Below are positions 42,013 through 50,937 of a stretch of DNA of 64,000 nt, piece after piece (within the stretch, counting starts at the first letter, position 1; every line of letters begins with the position of its first letter). The notes beneath the pieces are model-generated. The model was given only the letters and a program-made list of their open reading frames with translations, had not been told where the DNA came from and did not search any database. This DNA is from UBA4479 sp963974935 (GTDB taxonomy: Bacteria; Pseudomonadota; Alphaproteobacteria; Rhodospirillales; Casp-alpha2). The translations under genes and the position numbers were made by a program. Location: NCBI GenBank assembly GCA_963974935.1, contig CAXBEV010000001.1:62001-126000 (forward strand), read 5' to 3'.

Positions 42013-42883
42013 TCTTGGCCCGACGTTCGCGGTTCTTGATCGCCTCCCGCCGCGCGATATAGACGCCGCTGGCAAAAATGATCGCCCCGCCAAGCCACGT
42101 CGTCCACGTCGGCACCTCGGCAAACGCGATATAGGCAATCAACGCGATCCAGACCAATTTCGCAAAATCGAACGGCATGACGACGCTGATGTCGGCCTCG
42201 TGAAACGCCTGCGCCAACAAATACTGTGCGGCCCCTCCGCAAACCCCGATCAAGGCCAGCCACGCAAGCTCCGTCCATGTCGGCCACACCCAGACAAAAA
42301 GCGCCGGAATCAGCGACATCGGGGTCATCAGGATCGACATATAGGCGACGATGGTAATGCTGGACTCGGTGCGGCTCAGCGATTTGATGATCAACAAAAC
42401 GCCCGCCCACATTATGGCAGCGGTTAAGGTCAGCCCGTGACCCGCGGTCACCGTATCGAAGCCCGGCTGCAATATAACCATGGTGCCGATAAAGCCGACG
42501 ATGATCGCACTCCACCGCCGCAGGCCGACCACTTCCCGAAAAAACACCACGCTGAGAATGGTCGCAAAGATAGGCGCTGAGAATCCGAGCGCCGTAACCT
42601 CGGCCAGTGGCGCCAGACTGATCGCTGTAAACCACACCATCATGTTGACGACATTCAACCCGGCCCGGCCCAAGTGCATGCCGAACCTTTGCGTTTTTAG
42701 CGGCCCAAGGCCAACCCGCCACAACATCGGTATGATGAAAAAGAACGCAAAAAGATTACGAAAAAACACCAGCTCGACCGGCTCAACTGTCTCCATCACA
42801 TGGCGTGCGACCGAGTTCATCACCGCCGCTAAAAGCGTCGCGCCTAACATGAGCGCAATGCCTCTGAACGCGTTATTCGGCAT
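41990..42883 (-). CDS. EamA/DMT family transporter
   Basis: A 297-residue inner-membrane protein with about ten hydrophobic segments in two EamA repeats of five. The first repeat contains RHVMETVEPVELVFFRNLFA and ends in APLAEVTALGFSAPIFATIL; the second has the matching YLLAQAFHEADISVVMPFDF. Members export metabolites; the substrate is unknown. The ATG at 42883 was chosen; a GTG at 42913 would extend it by ten residues. It follows ridA-like by a short gap on the same strand. Confidence 0.9.
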   Translation of the reverse strand: MPNNAFRGIALMLGATLLAAVMNSVARHVMETVEPVELVFFRNLFAFFFIIPMLWRVGLGPLKTQRFGMHLGRAGLNVVNMMVWFTAISLAPLAEVTALGFSAPIFATILSVVFFREVVGLRRWSAIIVGFIGTMVILQPGFDTVTAGHGLTLTAAIMWAGVLLIIKSLSRTESSITIVAYMSILMTPMSLIPALFVWVWPTWTELAWLALIGVCGGAAQYLLAQAFHEADISVVMPFDFAKLVWIALIAYIAFAEVPTWTTWLGGAIIFASGVYIARREAIKNRERRAKIIPPATT

Positions 42884-42919
42884 TGACGATGTTGGATCGA
42901 CCGGGATTACCACGGTAGT

Positions 42920-43267
42920 CTAGACGGCTGCCGTCACGACGATCTCGATCAAAGTATCTGCACTCGCCAGCGGGGTGCCAACGCAGGCCCTGGACGGACG
43001 TGCTAAATCGCCGAGCCATTCGCGCCAAACTTCGTTCATCTCGGCTTTTTGCGCCATATCGGCCAGATAGATATTGACCATCAGAAGCTTTGATTTATCG
43101 GTCCCTGCGCGCGTCAATCGGTCGTCTATTTTAGCCAGCACTTCTGCGGTTTGACCTTTGATGTCTGCACTGCGGTCGCTGGCGGTTTGGCCGCAGACGT
43201 AGGCGATGCCGCCGTGAATGACGACTTGGCTCAAGATGTCGCCGGACTCGATACGCTCAATGCTCAT
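42920..43267 (-). CDS. RidA family protein
   Basis: A 115-residue protein of the RidA/YjgF/UK114 family. It shows GGIAYVCGQTASDRSADIKGQTAEVLAKID (given as AYVCGQTASD and GQTAEVLAKID) and ends PSRACVGTPLASADTLIEIV. Classic RidA enzymes hydrolyse reactive enamines and imines from PLP enzymes and carry a conserved arginine, present here in PSRACVG. Members with a cysteine beside it fall in side branches whose substrates are less clear. It is upstream of the EamA transporter on the same strand. Confidence 0.92.
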   Translation of the reverse strand: MSIERIESGDILSQVVIHGGIAYVCGQTASDRSADIKGQTAEVLAKIDDRLTRAGTDKSKLLMVNIYLADMAQKAEMNEVWREWLGDLARPSRACVGTPLASADTLIEIVVTAAV

Positions 43268-43306
43268 AAATGATCTCCCAATAATGCCGGATAATGCCGA
43301 AAAAAT

Positions 43307-43330
43307 ATCTGTGCGCCATTACGCGCAGAT
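43307..43330. other. Hairpin between the RidA and TrkH genes
   Basis: ATCTGTGCG and CGCGCAGAT form a nine-pair stem, including one G-T pair, around a CCATTA loop. No T-run follows on either strand, so it is not a clear terminator. The surrounding 170-base gap holds the divergent upstream regions of the two genes. Confidence 0.4.
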
Positions 43331-43437
43331 TATCCAATGTGATCAAGTGAGCTGCGCGCGCTGCGTCTTGCATTCTATGCGGCTAACCGCTCCACTATGC
43401 CGGATTCGTCGTCCATCTCCAGAGCCCGGCTCCGTTC

Positions 43438-44883
43438 ATGCTCAACGTCCGCCCCGTCGTACATATTCTAGGTTGGATCGCGTGTGCGTTAGCGTTGGTC
43501 CTTTGTTTGCCCGCTGTGACGGACCGCCTATATGGCAACCCTGAGTGGGAAGCCTTCGCCGCCGCAGGCGCTATCGCGGGTTTCTTAGGGTTGGTCGGTG
43601 TGCTTGCCACCAAAACCAAAGCGCCCACCCAGATCAATATTCGCCAAGCGTTTTTGGTGACGATGTTGGGGTGGGTCGTGGTTTGCTTGTTGTCAGCGAT
43701 CCCGTTTCTTCACGTCGGCATCGGGTTCGCTGACGCGGTTTTCGAATCAATGTCGGCGATCACCACCACGGGCTCGACGGTCTTGGTCAACCTGGATCAA
43801 TTGCCGCCAGGCATCTTGTTGTGGCGGGCGATCTTGCAATGGGTCGGCGGGCTTGGCGTGCTGGCCATTGCGATCTTGATTTTGCCGTTGCTGCGCGTCG
43901 GTGGCATGCAAATATTTAAGATCGAAAGCTCCGATATTTCCGAAGAGAAAATCTTCAACGCAGTGCGCACCGTGCTGGCGCTGTTCGCAATCTATGCAGG
44001 TCTCACGGTGATCTGCTTCGTGCTGTATCAGATGTTCGGCATGACGCCTTTCGATGCGCTGACCCACGCCATGACGACGTTGTCTACAGGTGGGTATTCG
44101 ACCCATGATTCGTCCTTCGGTTATTTTACCGACCTGCGCTTACATTGGGTCGCTAATATTTTTATGGTCGCAGGCGCAGTGCCGTTTTTGCTGTATATCA
44201 AAACAGTCCGCGGTGATATGCGCGCCCTGATCACCGATCAACAGGTCAAAGGCTTTCTCTTGTTTTTAGTGATCGTCAGCGTTGTTATGGCGGCCTGGCT
44301 GATGACCCAGCGCGATATCGATTTCGGACATGCGCTGACCCTGACATCGTTCAACGTGATCTCAATTGTGACAACGACGGGATTTGCGTCGGATGATTAT
44401 ACGACCTGGGGGTCGGGCGCCGTTGGGGTGTTTTTGGTGTTGATGTTCATCGGTGGCTGCTCGGGCTCAACGTCTGGCGCAATTAAAATTTATCGTCACC
44501 AAATTCTATGGGCCGTCGCGCGGTCGCATGTGAAGCGGTTGTTCAGCCCCAACCGGGTGGTGCCGCTTCGCTATAATGGGCGCTTGCTGCCGAGCGATAT
44601 TCCGACGTCTGTGTTGGCTTTTCTGGCGGTGTTTATCGCAACGATCACGGTGTTCACGTTGGCGTTAACATTTATGGGATTGGATATCGTAACAGCCTAT
44701 TCCGCAAGCGTGACTGCAATCACCAACGTCGGCCCCGGTCTCGGCCCGATCATCGGACCTGCGGGGAACTTCGCGACCTTGCCTGATGCGGCGAAATGGC
44801 TTTTGACGTTGGCGATGCTCGCCGGACGCTTGGAAGTGTTGGCCTTGCTGGTTGCCTTCGATCCGGATTTTTGGCGAACATAA
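43438..44883 (+). CDS. trkH: Trk-type potassium uptake protein TrkH
   Basis: TrkH is the membrane channel subunit of the Trk potassium system. The 481-residue protein has ten or so hydrophobic segments and the four repeated pore loops, visible as SAITTTGSTV, TTLSTGGYST, SIVTTTGFAS and TAITNVGPGL, each with the central glycine of the potassium filter. The N-terminus MLNVRPVVHILGWIACALAL matches the family. No trkA, the cytosolic regulatory subunit, is near, so it must be elsewhere. The hydroxyacid dehydrogenase gene follows 12 bases later. Confidence 0.95.
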   Translation: MLNVRPVVHILGWIACALALVLCLPAVTDRLYGNPEWEAFAAAGAIAGFLGLVGVLATKTKAPTQINIRQAFLVTMLGWVVVCLLSAIPFLHVGIGFADAVFESMSAITTTGSTVLVNLDQLPPGILLWRAILQWVGGLGVLAIAILILPLLRVGGMQIFKIESSDISEEKIFNAVRTVLALFAIYAGLTVICFVLYQMFGMTPFDALTHAMTTLSTGGYSTHDSSFGYFTDLRLHWVANIFMVAGAVPFLLYIKTVRGDMRALITDQQVKGFLLFLVIVSVVMAAWLMTQRDIDFGHALTLTSFNVISIVTTTGFASDDYTTWGSGAVGVFLVLMFIGGCSGSTSGAIKIYRHQILWAVARSHVKRLFSPNRVVPLRYNGRLLPSDIPTSVLAFLAVFIATITVFTLALTFMGLDIVTAYSASVTAITNVGPGLGPIIGPAGNFATLPDAAKWLLTLAMLAGRLEVLALLVAFDPDFWRT

Positions 44884-44895
44884 GGAGGTTCAAAC

Positions 44896-45870
44896 GTGAA
44901 AATTCACATTCTTGATGATTGGTTCGACACTTTGCGCGGCCTGCCGTCTTTTCAAAAAATTGCAGACCATGATGTGACGGTCTGGAATGATCATGTCCAA
45001 GATACCGATGCCCTGGCTGAACGTCTGGCGGGTGCCGAAGCGCTGGTGTTGTTTCGCGAACGCACCGCAATTCGCCGCGATCTGTTGGCACGGTTGCCGA
45101 ACCTTCGACTGATCAGTCAGCGCAGCGTGTATCCGCATATTGATGTCGACGATTGTACCCGCTTAGGCGTGATGTTGTGCTCCAACCAACACAAAGACAC
45201 ACCGTCGTTCGCAACCGTTGAGCTGACATGGGGCCTGATCTTGGCCGCCATGCGCCAAATTCCGCAGCAGATGGCGAGTTTACAGGCCGGCAACTGGCAG
45301 ATGGGCGTCGGACGCTCGGTGCGCGGCAAAACCCTGGGCATATACGGGTATGGGCGGATCGGCAGCGCCGTCGCCGAGCTCGGCCAAGCGTTCGGGATGA
45401 AGATTTCGGTCTGGGGTGGAGAGGGGTCACTGGCGCGCGCGCGCGCGGCTGGCCTGCATGTGCCGGAAAGCCGCGACGCATTTTTTGCGAGTGCTGATAT
45501 TATTTCTTTGCACGTTCGCCTGTATCCGGCGACCAGGGGCATAATTGCTGCGGCCGACTTGGCGCTGATGAAGCCGAGTGCGCTTTTGGTCAACACCAGC
45601 CGCGCCGCCTTGATTGAGGCGGATGCTTTGGTCGATGCGCTCAAAGCTGGGCGCCCCGGGATGGCGGCGGTCGACGTTTACGAATCCGAGCCCGTCACCG
45701 ATACCGCACATCCGTTGTTGAATATGCCGAATGTGGTGACGACGCCGCATATCGGTTATGTCACCGAAGATGAATACGAGATCCAGTTCGCGGACATTTT
45801 TGAGCAGATCGTTCAGTTTGACGCCGGTACGCCGATCAACGTGATTAATCCGGACGTGCAGGGGCAGTAG
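44896..45870 (+). CDS. D-2-hydroxyacid dehydrogenase family protein
   Basis: A 324-residue NAD(P)-dependent oxidoreductase. The Rossmann motif is LGIYGYGRIGSAVAELGQAF near residue 148, followed by the conserved catalytic segments LLVNTSRAALIEADALV and DVYESEPVTDTAHPLLNMPN, with PHIGYVTEDEYE carrying the histidine. The start is GTG with TAAGGAGG upstream. It resembles the phosphoglycerate dehydrogenase group without the ACT or intervening domain; the substrate is unknown. It follows trkH and ends right before a palindromic repeat. Confidence 0.92.
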   Translation: MKIHILDDWFDTLRGLPSFQKIADHDVTVWNDHVQDTDALAERLAGAEALVLFRERTAIRRDLLARLPNLRLISQRSVYPHIDVDDCTRLGVMLCSNQHKDTPSFATVELTWGLILAAMRQIPQQMASLQAGNWQMGVGRSVRGKTLGIYGYGRIGSAVAELGQAFGMKISVWGGEGSLARARAAGLHVPESRDAFFASADIISLHVRLYPATRGIIAAADLALMKPSALLVNTSRAALIEADALVDALKAGRPGMAAVDVYESEPVTDTAHPLLNMPNVVTTPHIGYVTEDEYEIQFADIFEQIVQFDAGTPINVINPDVQGQ

Positions 45871-45967
45871 GCATCCTTCGAGATGCGAGCTACGCTCGCT
45901 CCTCAGGATGAGGTTCGTTTTGATATCCTCATCCTGAGGAGGCGCGAAGCGCCGTCTCGAAGGATGC
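45871..45967. repeat. Nested palindromic dispersed repeat
   Basis: A 97-base element directly after the hydroxyacid dehydrogenase stop. The outer arms GCATCCTTCGAGA and TCTCGAAGGATGC pair perfectly over 13 bases, and the inner arms CTCCTCAGGATGAGG and CCTCATCCTGAGGAG over 15. Two small hairpins, GCGAGC/GCTCGC and GGCGC/GCGCC, sit between them on either side. Sequences with a CCTCATCCTGAGGAG core are common as intergenic repeats in alphaproteobacterial genomes. It could also stop transcription or stabilise mRNA ends. Confidence 0.85.
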
Positions 45968-46054
45968 GCCCACCCGCCGTCCACTCCCCACCTTGATTAA
46001 ATGGCCGTTGCGCCGTAGTTTCCGCCCCGCAAGACATCCAAAAGGAAACCTCTG

Positions 46055-47638
46055 ATGAGCGACGTCCGCGAATTCGCAGAACAGTCCAACGCGTGGCCAT
46101 TTGCCGAGGCGCGGCAAATCCTGAAACGCCTGAACGGTAAGACGCCGGAAAAGGGCTATGTGTTGTTCGAAACCGGCTACGGGCCGTCGGGGCTACCGCA
46201 TATCGGCACCTTTGGCGAGGTTGCACGGACGTCGTGGGTGCGCCATGCGTTCCATCAATTATCAGACATTCCGACGAAGCTGTTTGCGTTCTCCGACGAT
46301 ATGGATGGGCTTCGCAAGGTACCCGATAACCTGCCCAACAAAGAAGTAATCGCAGACCACCTGGGTAAGCCGCTGACGTCGATCCCGGACCCGTTCGGCA
46401 CGCACCCAAGCTTTGGTGAGCACAACAATGCGCGCTTAAAAGCCTTCTTGGATGCATTCGGCTTTGAATACGAGTTCGTGAGTTCGACCGAGCGTTATAA
46501 AGCCGGCGCCTTCGATGCAACGTTGATGACCTTGTTGGAACGCTATGAAGACGTGATCAATGTGGTGTTGCCGACGCTCGGCGAAGAGCGCCGGCGCACG
46601 TATTCACCTTTTCTGCCGGTCTGCCCAAAGACCGGTGTGGTGCTGCAAGTCCCGGTCATTGAACGCAATGTGTCTGCCGGCACCATCGTTTATCAAGAAG
46701 ACGACGGCAGCAAAACGGAAGTGCCTGTCACCGGTGGTCATTGTAAACTGCAGTGGAAAGCCGATTGGGCGATGCGCTGGACGGCGCTGAATGTCGATTA
46801 CGAAATGTCCGGCAAAGATTTGATCGAGAGTGTTAATCTGTCTGGGAAAATTTGTCGCATTCTGGGCGGCAAGCCGCCGGTCGGTTTCTCGTACGAGCTT
46901 TTTTTGGACGAAAACGGCGAGAAGATTTCCAAGTCTCGGGGCAACGGCCTGACGGTTGACGAATGGTTGCGTTATGCACCGCCGGAAAGCTTGGCGTACT
47001 TCATGTATCAAAAGCCGAAGGCCGCAAAGCGGTTATATTTCGACGTGATCCCGCGGCAGGTCGATGAATACACCCGCATGCTCGAAGCGTTTGAGACTCA
47101 AGAGCCGAAAAAGCAGATCGATAATCCGGCCTGGTTTATTCATATGGGTAATCCGCCCACCGAGCGCGCACATCTGTCGTTCAATATTTTGCTGAACCTT
47201 GCCAACGTTTGCCATTCCGAAGACAAGGCCGTGCTGTGGCATTTCATCTCGCGCTACCGCCCGGATGCAGCTCCAGAAACCGCGCCGATGTTGGATCGCT
47301 TGGTCGAATACGCCATCAACTATTACCAAGACTTCGTTCGTCCGGCGAAATCCTATCGTAAAGCCAGCGATGCCGAGCGCGATGCGTTGATCGACCTTGC
47401 GAGTCGGCTCAAGGCACTTCCCAAAGATGCAGACGCCGAAGAAATCCAGACCCAAGTTTACGAAGTCGGTAAGCGTGAAGATTTCGCCGATCAAAAAGAC
47501 TGGTTCAAGGCGCTCTATGAAATTTTGCTCGGCCAAAGCCAAGGCCCGCGTATGGGCTCGTTCATGGCGCTTTACGGTATGGATGAATCCTTGGCTCTGC
47601 TGGAGCGTGCGATCAACGGCGAAGATTTGGCGGCTTAG
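46055..47638 (+). CDS. lysS: Class I lysyl-tRNA synthetase
   Basis: This enzyme charges tRNA-Lys. It is the archaeal-type class I form (LysRS-I), which occurs in archaea, spirochaetes and many alphaproteobacteria instead of the class II enzyme. The 527 residues show the HIGH-type motif GPSGLPHIGTFGE at about 44-56, the KMSKS-type motif GEKISKSRGNGL near residue 287, and the alpha-helix cage C-terminal domain. The start lies 17 bases after a loosely placed AAAAGGAAAC ribosome site. Its stop overlaps that of the convergent MBL/DHH gene by four bases. Confidence 0.97.
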   Translation: MSDVREFAEQSNAWPFAEARQILKRLNGKTPEKGYVLFETGYGPSGLPHIGTFGEVARTSWVRHAFHQLSDIPTKLFAFSDDMDGLRKVPDNLPNKEVIADHLGKPLTSIPDPFGTHPSFGEHNNARLKAFLDAFGFEYEFVSSTERYKAGAFDATLMTLLERYEDVINVVLPTLGEERRRTYSPFLPVCPKTGVVLQVPVIERNVSAGTIVYQEDDGSKTEVPVTGGHCKLQWKADWAMRWTALNVDYEMSGKDLIESVNLSGKICRILGGKPPVGFSYELFLDENGEKISKSRGNGLTVDEWLRYAPPESLAYFMYQKPKAAKRLYFDVIPRQVDEYTRMLEAFETQEPKKQIDNPAWFIHMGNPPTERAHLSFNILLNLANVCHSEDKAVLWHFISRYRPDAAPETAPMLDRLVEYAINYYQDFVRPAKSYRKASDAERDALIDLASRLKALPKDADAEEIQTQVYEVGKREDFADQKDWFKALYEILLGQSQGPRMGSFMALYGMDESLALLERAINGEDLAA

Positions 47639-49779
47639 CCGTCCGCGTTGATCCGCTGAATAAGCGCGTCCTTCACCACGTCGGATAGGGCGTTGTCGGC
47701 TTGGCAGGTGCCGGCGTTACGGTGACCACCACCGCCGTATGTCAGCATCAATTCGCCGATGTTGGTTTCGGATGTGCGGTTGAAGATTGATTTACCGACC
47801 GCAAACACCGTGTTTTGCTGTGCGCGCCCCCAAAGCACGTGCATCGAGATATTGCAGTCCGGGAACATCGCATAAACCATGAATCGGTTGGTGACATAGA
47901 TCGTGTCTTCATGGCGATAATCGACGACCGCCAGATTACCGTATACTTGGGTGCAGCGTTTGATTTGTTCGCGCGCAGGTGCCTCGTGTTCGCGGTACAA
48001 CTCGACGCGTTCTTTGACATCGGGATGCTCAAGAATTTCCTCAATCGAATAACGTCGGCAATAATCGATCAGCGACATCATCAATTCATAGTTCGGCACA
48101 CGAAAGCCACGATAGCGTCCAAGGCCGGTCCGTGAATCCATAATGAAGTTGAGCAACGGCCACCCCTCGGCATTGATCACTTCGTCAATAACGAACTGAG
48201 CCGAGTCACCTTTGTCGACCGCGTCCATCATCTCGACCGAGATATCGGGGAAGCGCTTTTCGCCGCCGAAATAGCTGTAAACGACCCTGGCCGCACTGGG
48301 CGCGCGGGGGTCGATGATGTGATTGTCATAATGTTTGCCGAGTCGTTTGATCTCCGACAGATGGTGATCGAACGCAGCAAAGATGCCCGGCGTATACGGC
48401 AAGTTGGTGGAAATGTCGGTCATCGACACTTCAATTTCGCCTTCCTGCATTTGATTCGGGTGCACGAACAAAATGTCGTTGATCAGGTCGAGTTCTTCCA
48501 ACAGCACCGCACACACTAAGCCGTCAAAGTCGCTTCGTGTGATCAGGCGAAACATCTGTCCGGGCGGGAATTCAAGCCGTTGCTCGTCATTGCCTTCGAG
48601 CATCTCTTCTTCTTCGAAGATGTCGTCTTCATCAACTTCGCTTGGATCAATCTCGTTGCCGTCTTCATCGATATAGACAATGTCGAACGCGTCCTCATCA
48701 TCGTCGTCTTCATCCTGCGTATCGCCGTCGGCACCGATCAGGGGTGTTTCATGGTCGTCCAGTGCATCGACAAGTTTGGAGACTTCATCATCGTCACCAT
48801 CTTCCGCATAGCCGGCGATGATGTCTTCGGCGGACAGCGGCGTGTACGCGTCGTCGCTGTCATCATCCTCAAATTCGAAGACATACTCTTCGTCATCTTC
48901 GTGTTCCGGTGCGGCGCTCGGCCCTATGTCGTCCACATTATCGGGTTTATCGACATCGGGTGTTTCAAAGACATCTTCGTCCGCTTGCAGGCGGTCCGGC
49001 GCATAGTGCTCGGTTGCCAGAAACGATGGTTCGCGGTTTTCGACCAGAACGCCGACATCCATCGTGGCTAGCCAACGAATAAAGTGCAAAACGTCTTTGC
49101 CTTGAAAGCAAGGCCCCGCGCGCGGTGCGATAATGTCGACGCTAAGGCCTTCGATTCGGGCGAGCCAATCATCGCGGGCAGGGCCGGATGCAAACCAAGA
49201 TTGGTGGAACGCATTCATCGCGTGACCGACCAGAGAAAATCGTGCGGAAAACGGAGTCGTATCGTCGGCCCAAGGACCCTCAACGGTGCCGATGTCACCC
49301 GTATAAAGGACGCGTGCTGTCGGATCGTAAACTGAGACGGATGAGGCTGTCGGCAAATAAGGTGCAGGCAGGATGTGCAGGCCAGCGCCATCTATCATGC
49401 TGACTTCGGCGCCGTTTTCGCCGACGCCTTGGATGTTGAGGTCTGGATCAATGTGCAAAAGGTCAGGCAGCAGTACATCGGCGGCATAGATTGGTGTTTC
49501 ATGCCCAAGCACTTCAGCCCACATACCGAGCGAGCCTGCGATCTGCGAAGCGCCTCGTGACGCAATGATCGTGGTGATTTTTTGGATATCGATTTTGTCG
49601 GATACAGCAGCCAACAGTGGACCGAAATCGGCGGGCCCGCCGGGATCAATCAGGACGGCCTCATCGCCGGTGCAGACTACGTAATGGCTAACAAAGCGCG
49701 CGCCGTTTTCCTCCGCCGCAGGGCGGCGGAAGACGAGCCAGACGCGCTCTCCCTGTTCAGCCAGTACGTGACAGAGCAT
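47635..49779 (-). CDS. Degenerate metallo-beta-lactamase domain fused to a DHH phosphoesterase
   Basis: A 714-residue protein in three parts. Residues 1-260 resemble the ODP-like metallo-beta-lactamase fold (VVCTGDEAVLIDPGG; SSVSVYDPTARVLYTGDIGT), but most di-iron ligands seem lost: the H-x-[DE]-x-D-H region reads SRGASQIAGS (74-83), the second His site PTASS, and the last is APRAGP; only the Asp in TGDIG remains. Residues 265-400 are an Asp/Glu-rich linker. Residues 405-714 are a DHH phosphoesterase with RSDFDGL (415-421), FDHHLSE and the DHHA1 motif GGGGHRNAG intact. Such enzymes cut oligonucleotides, pAp, cyclic dinucleotides or polyphosphate; the substrate is unknown. GGAGG precedes the ATG at 49779. 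Confidence 0.88.
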   Translation of the reverse strand: MLCHVLAEQGERVWLVFRRPAAEENGARFVSHYVVCTGDEAVLIDPGGPADFGPLLAAVSDKIDIQKITTIIASRGASQIAGSLGMWAEVLGHETPIYAADVLLPDLLHIDPDLNIQGVGENGAEVSMIDGAGLHILPAPYLPTASSVSVYDPTARVLYTGDIGTVEGPWADDTTPFSARFSLVGHAMNAFHQSWFASGPARDDWLARIEGLSVDIIAPRAGPCFQGKDVLHFIRWLATMDVGVLVENREPSFLATEHYAPDRLQADEDVFETPDVDKPDNVDDIGPSAAPEHEDDEEYVFEFEDDDSDDAYTPLSAEDIIAGYAEDGDDDEVSKLVDALDDHETPLIGADGDTQDEDDDDEDAFDIVYIDEDGNEIDPSEVDEDDIFEEEEMLEGNDEQRLEFPPGQMFRLITRSDFDGLVCAVLLEELDLINDILFVHPNQMQEGEIEVSMTDISTNLPYTPGIFAAFDHHLSEIKRLGKHYDNHIIDPRAPSAARVVYSYFGGEKRFPDISVEMMDAVDKGDSAQFVIDEVINAEGWPLLNFIMDSRTGLGRYRGFRVPNYELMMSLIDYCRRYSIEEILEHPDVKERVELYREHEAPAREQIKRCTQVYGNLAVVDYRHEDTIYVTNRFMVYAMFPDCNISMHVLWGRAQQNTVFAVGKSIFNRTSETNIGELMLTYGGGGHRNAGTCQADNALSDVVKDALIQRINADG

Positions 49780-49879
49780 GCTATCCTCCCTCAAGCTGGG
49801 TGATGATAGCCGTGTCACGAAGCCGGGCCAAGTCGCGAGATTCGCGACGATCGAAGAAACGGCTCACTTGATTAGTCAA

Positions 49880-50770
49880 TTAATCGAGCGCCGGTGGCGT
49901 GGTGCAGATCAGGTCGTAGTCATAGCGCTCGGAAATCGTGCCGGCGTGTTGGAACACATCCAAAATTACCTCGTACGCTGGACGCGTAATTTCCGTGTGC
50001 GGCGTCCAACAGCCAAGTTTTTGATAGGTACCGATACAGTCTGCCAGCACCGCTTCATCGATGTTTGGGAAATATGGTTTTTCTGCTTTGGCGATTTCGG
50101 CGGCGGGCGTTTCGTTCATGTATTGGCGGGTTTTTGTGTAAGCGCGCATGAAGGCCTTGGCCATATCGGTTTCCAGCCATTCGCGAGTCGCAGCCAGACT
50201 GGAAAAGCCGCAGGGGCCGATTTGCGGGCCCACTTGTGCCACCACATGGCCGATACCGTCGGCCTCCAACTGCTGCGGGAACGGGCCTTGCTGTTGCACG
50301 TATGCCCCTTGGCCGTCGCGGAATGCCTTGTCGATGTCGGCAGCACCGCCAGGCGTGACCGGGATGATTTTATCGTAATCAATGCCGGCTTTGTGGCACG
50401 CATAGCGGAACATCGCGTTCGGTTGGCCGCCTTCGAACATCACGACTTCGGCACCTTCGAGTTTCTTCCATGTGAAGTCCGGGTCCGCTTCTCGACCGGT
50501 GATAAAAAAGCCGTCCATTTCGTTGATTTGTGCGAAATGCACAACGGGCGGCGTACGGCCTTCTTTGAGCGCATTGAAGCCCTGGCTGAGTGCGGACTGG
50601 ACGACGTGAGCCGAGCCGTCGATCAGTGCTTCGATCGCCGATTTGCCCGGCGGCGATACGGACCATTCAGGCTCCAGCCCTTCGGCCTTCAAAAACCCGC
50701 CGGACATGGTCGAGATCAGCGGCGAATAAAAGGCTGAAAACAGCGTGAATTGGATGTTGATCTTAGCCAT
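49880..50770 (-). CDS. NMT1/THI5-like (SsuA-type) substrate-binding protein, no signal peptide
   Basis: A 296-residue protein with the periplasmic binding protein type 2 fold of the NMT1/SsuA group: FYSPLISTMSGGFLKAEGLE at the start, SAIEALIDGSAHVVQSALSQG, and GQGAYVQQQGPFPQQLEADG. Unusually the N-terminus MAKINIQFTLFSAF is not a signal peptide or lipoprotein signal, and no ABC permease or ATPase gene is near. It may act in the cytosol, as yeast Thi5 does, or the start may be misplaced, although a terminator lies upstream. The catalytic His/Cys motif of THI5 is not evident. Function unknown. Confidence 0.8.
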   Translation of the reverse strand: MAKINIQFTLFSAFYSPLISTMSGGFLKAEGLEPEWSVSPPGKSAIEALIDGSAHVVQSALSQGFNALKEGRTPPVVHFAQINEMDGFFITGREADPDFTWKKLEGAEVVMFEGGQPNAMFRYACHKAGIDYDKIIPVTPGGAADIDKAFRDGQGAYVQQQGPFPQQLEADGIGHVVAQVGPQIGPCGFSSLAATREWLETDMAKAFMRAYTKTRQYMNETPAAEIAKAEKPYFPNIDEAVLADCIGTYQKLGCWTPHTEITRPAYEVILDVFQHAGTISERYDYDLICTTPPALD

Positions 50771-50877
50771 TTAGGCATCCCCCGGATTATGAGCACTCGT
50801 TATGTAAACGATCCCATACCCTCGGAGCGGATTCAATGCTGAGCCGTCTAAATTGCGCTATTAAAAGCGATATGAGT

Positions 50878-50918
50878 AAAAAAACCGGCCCCATCAATTT
50901 GATGAGGCCGGTTTTTTA
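50878..50918. terminator. Bidirectional terminator downstream of pckA
   Basis: AACCGGCC and GGCCGGTT arms, extended by CATCA/TGATG with bulges, form a strong hairpin. It is flanked by an A-run on the left and TTTTTT on the right, so it can act in both directions. It ends the pckA transcript 20 bases after its stop. Confidence 0.9.
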
Positions 50919-50937
50919 TGCTTAGCAGTGTGTAAAT

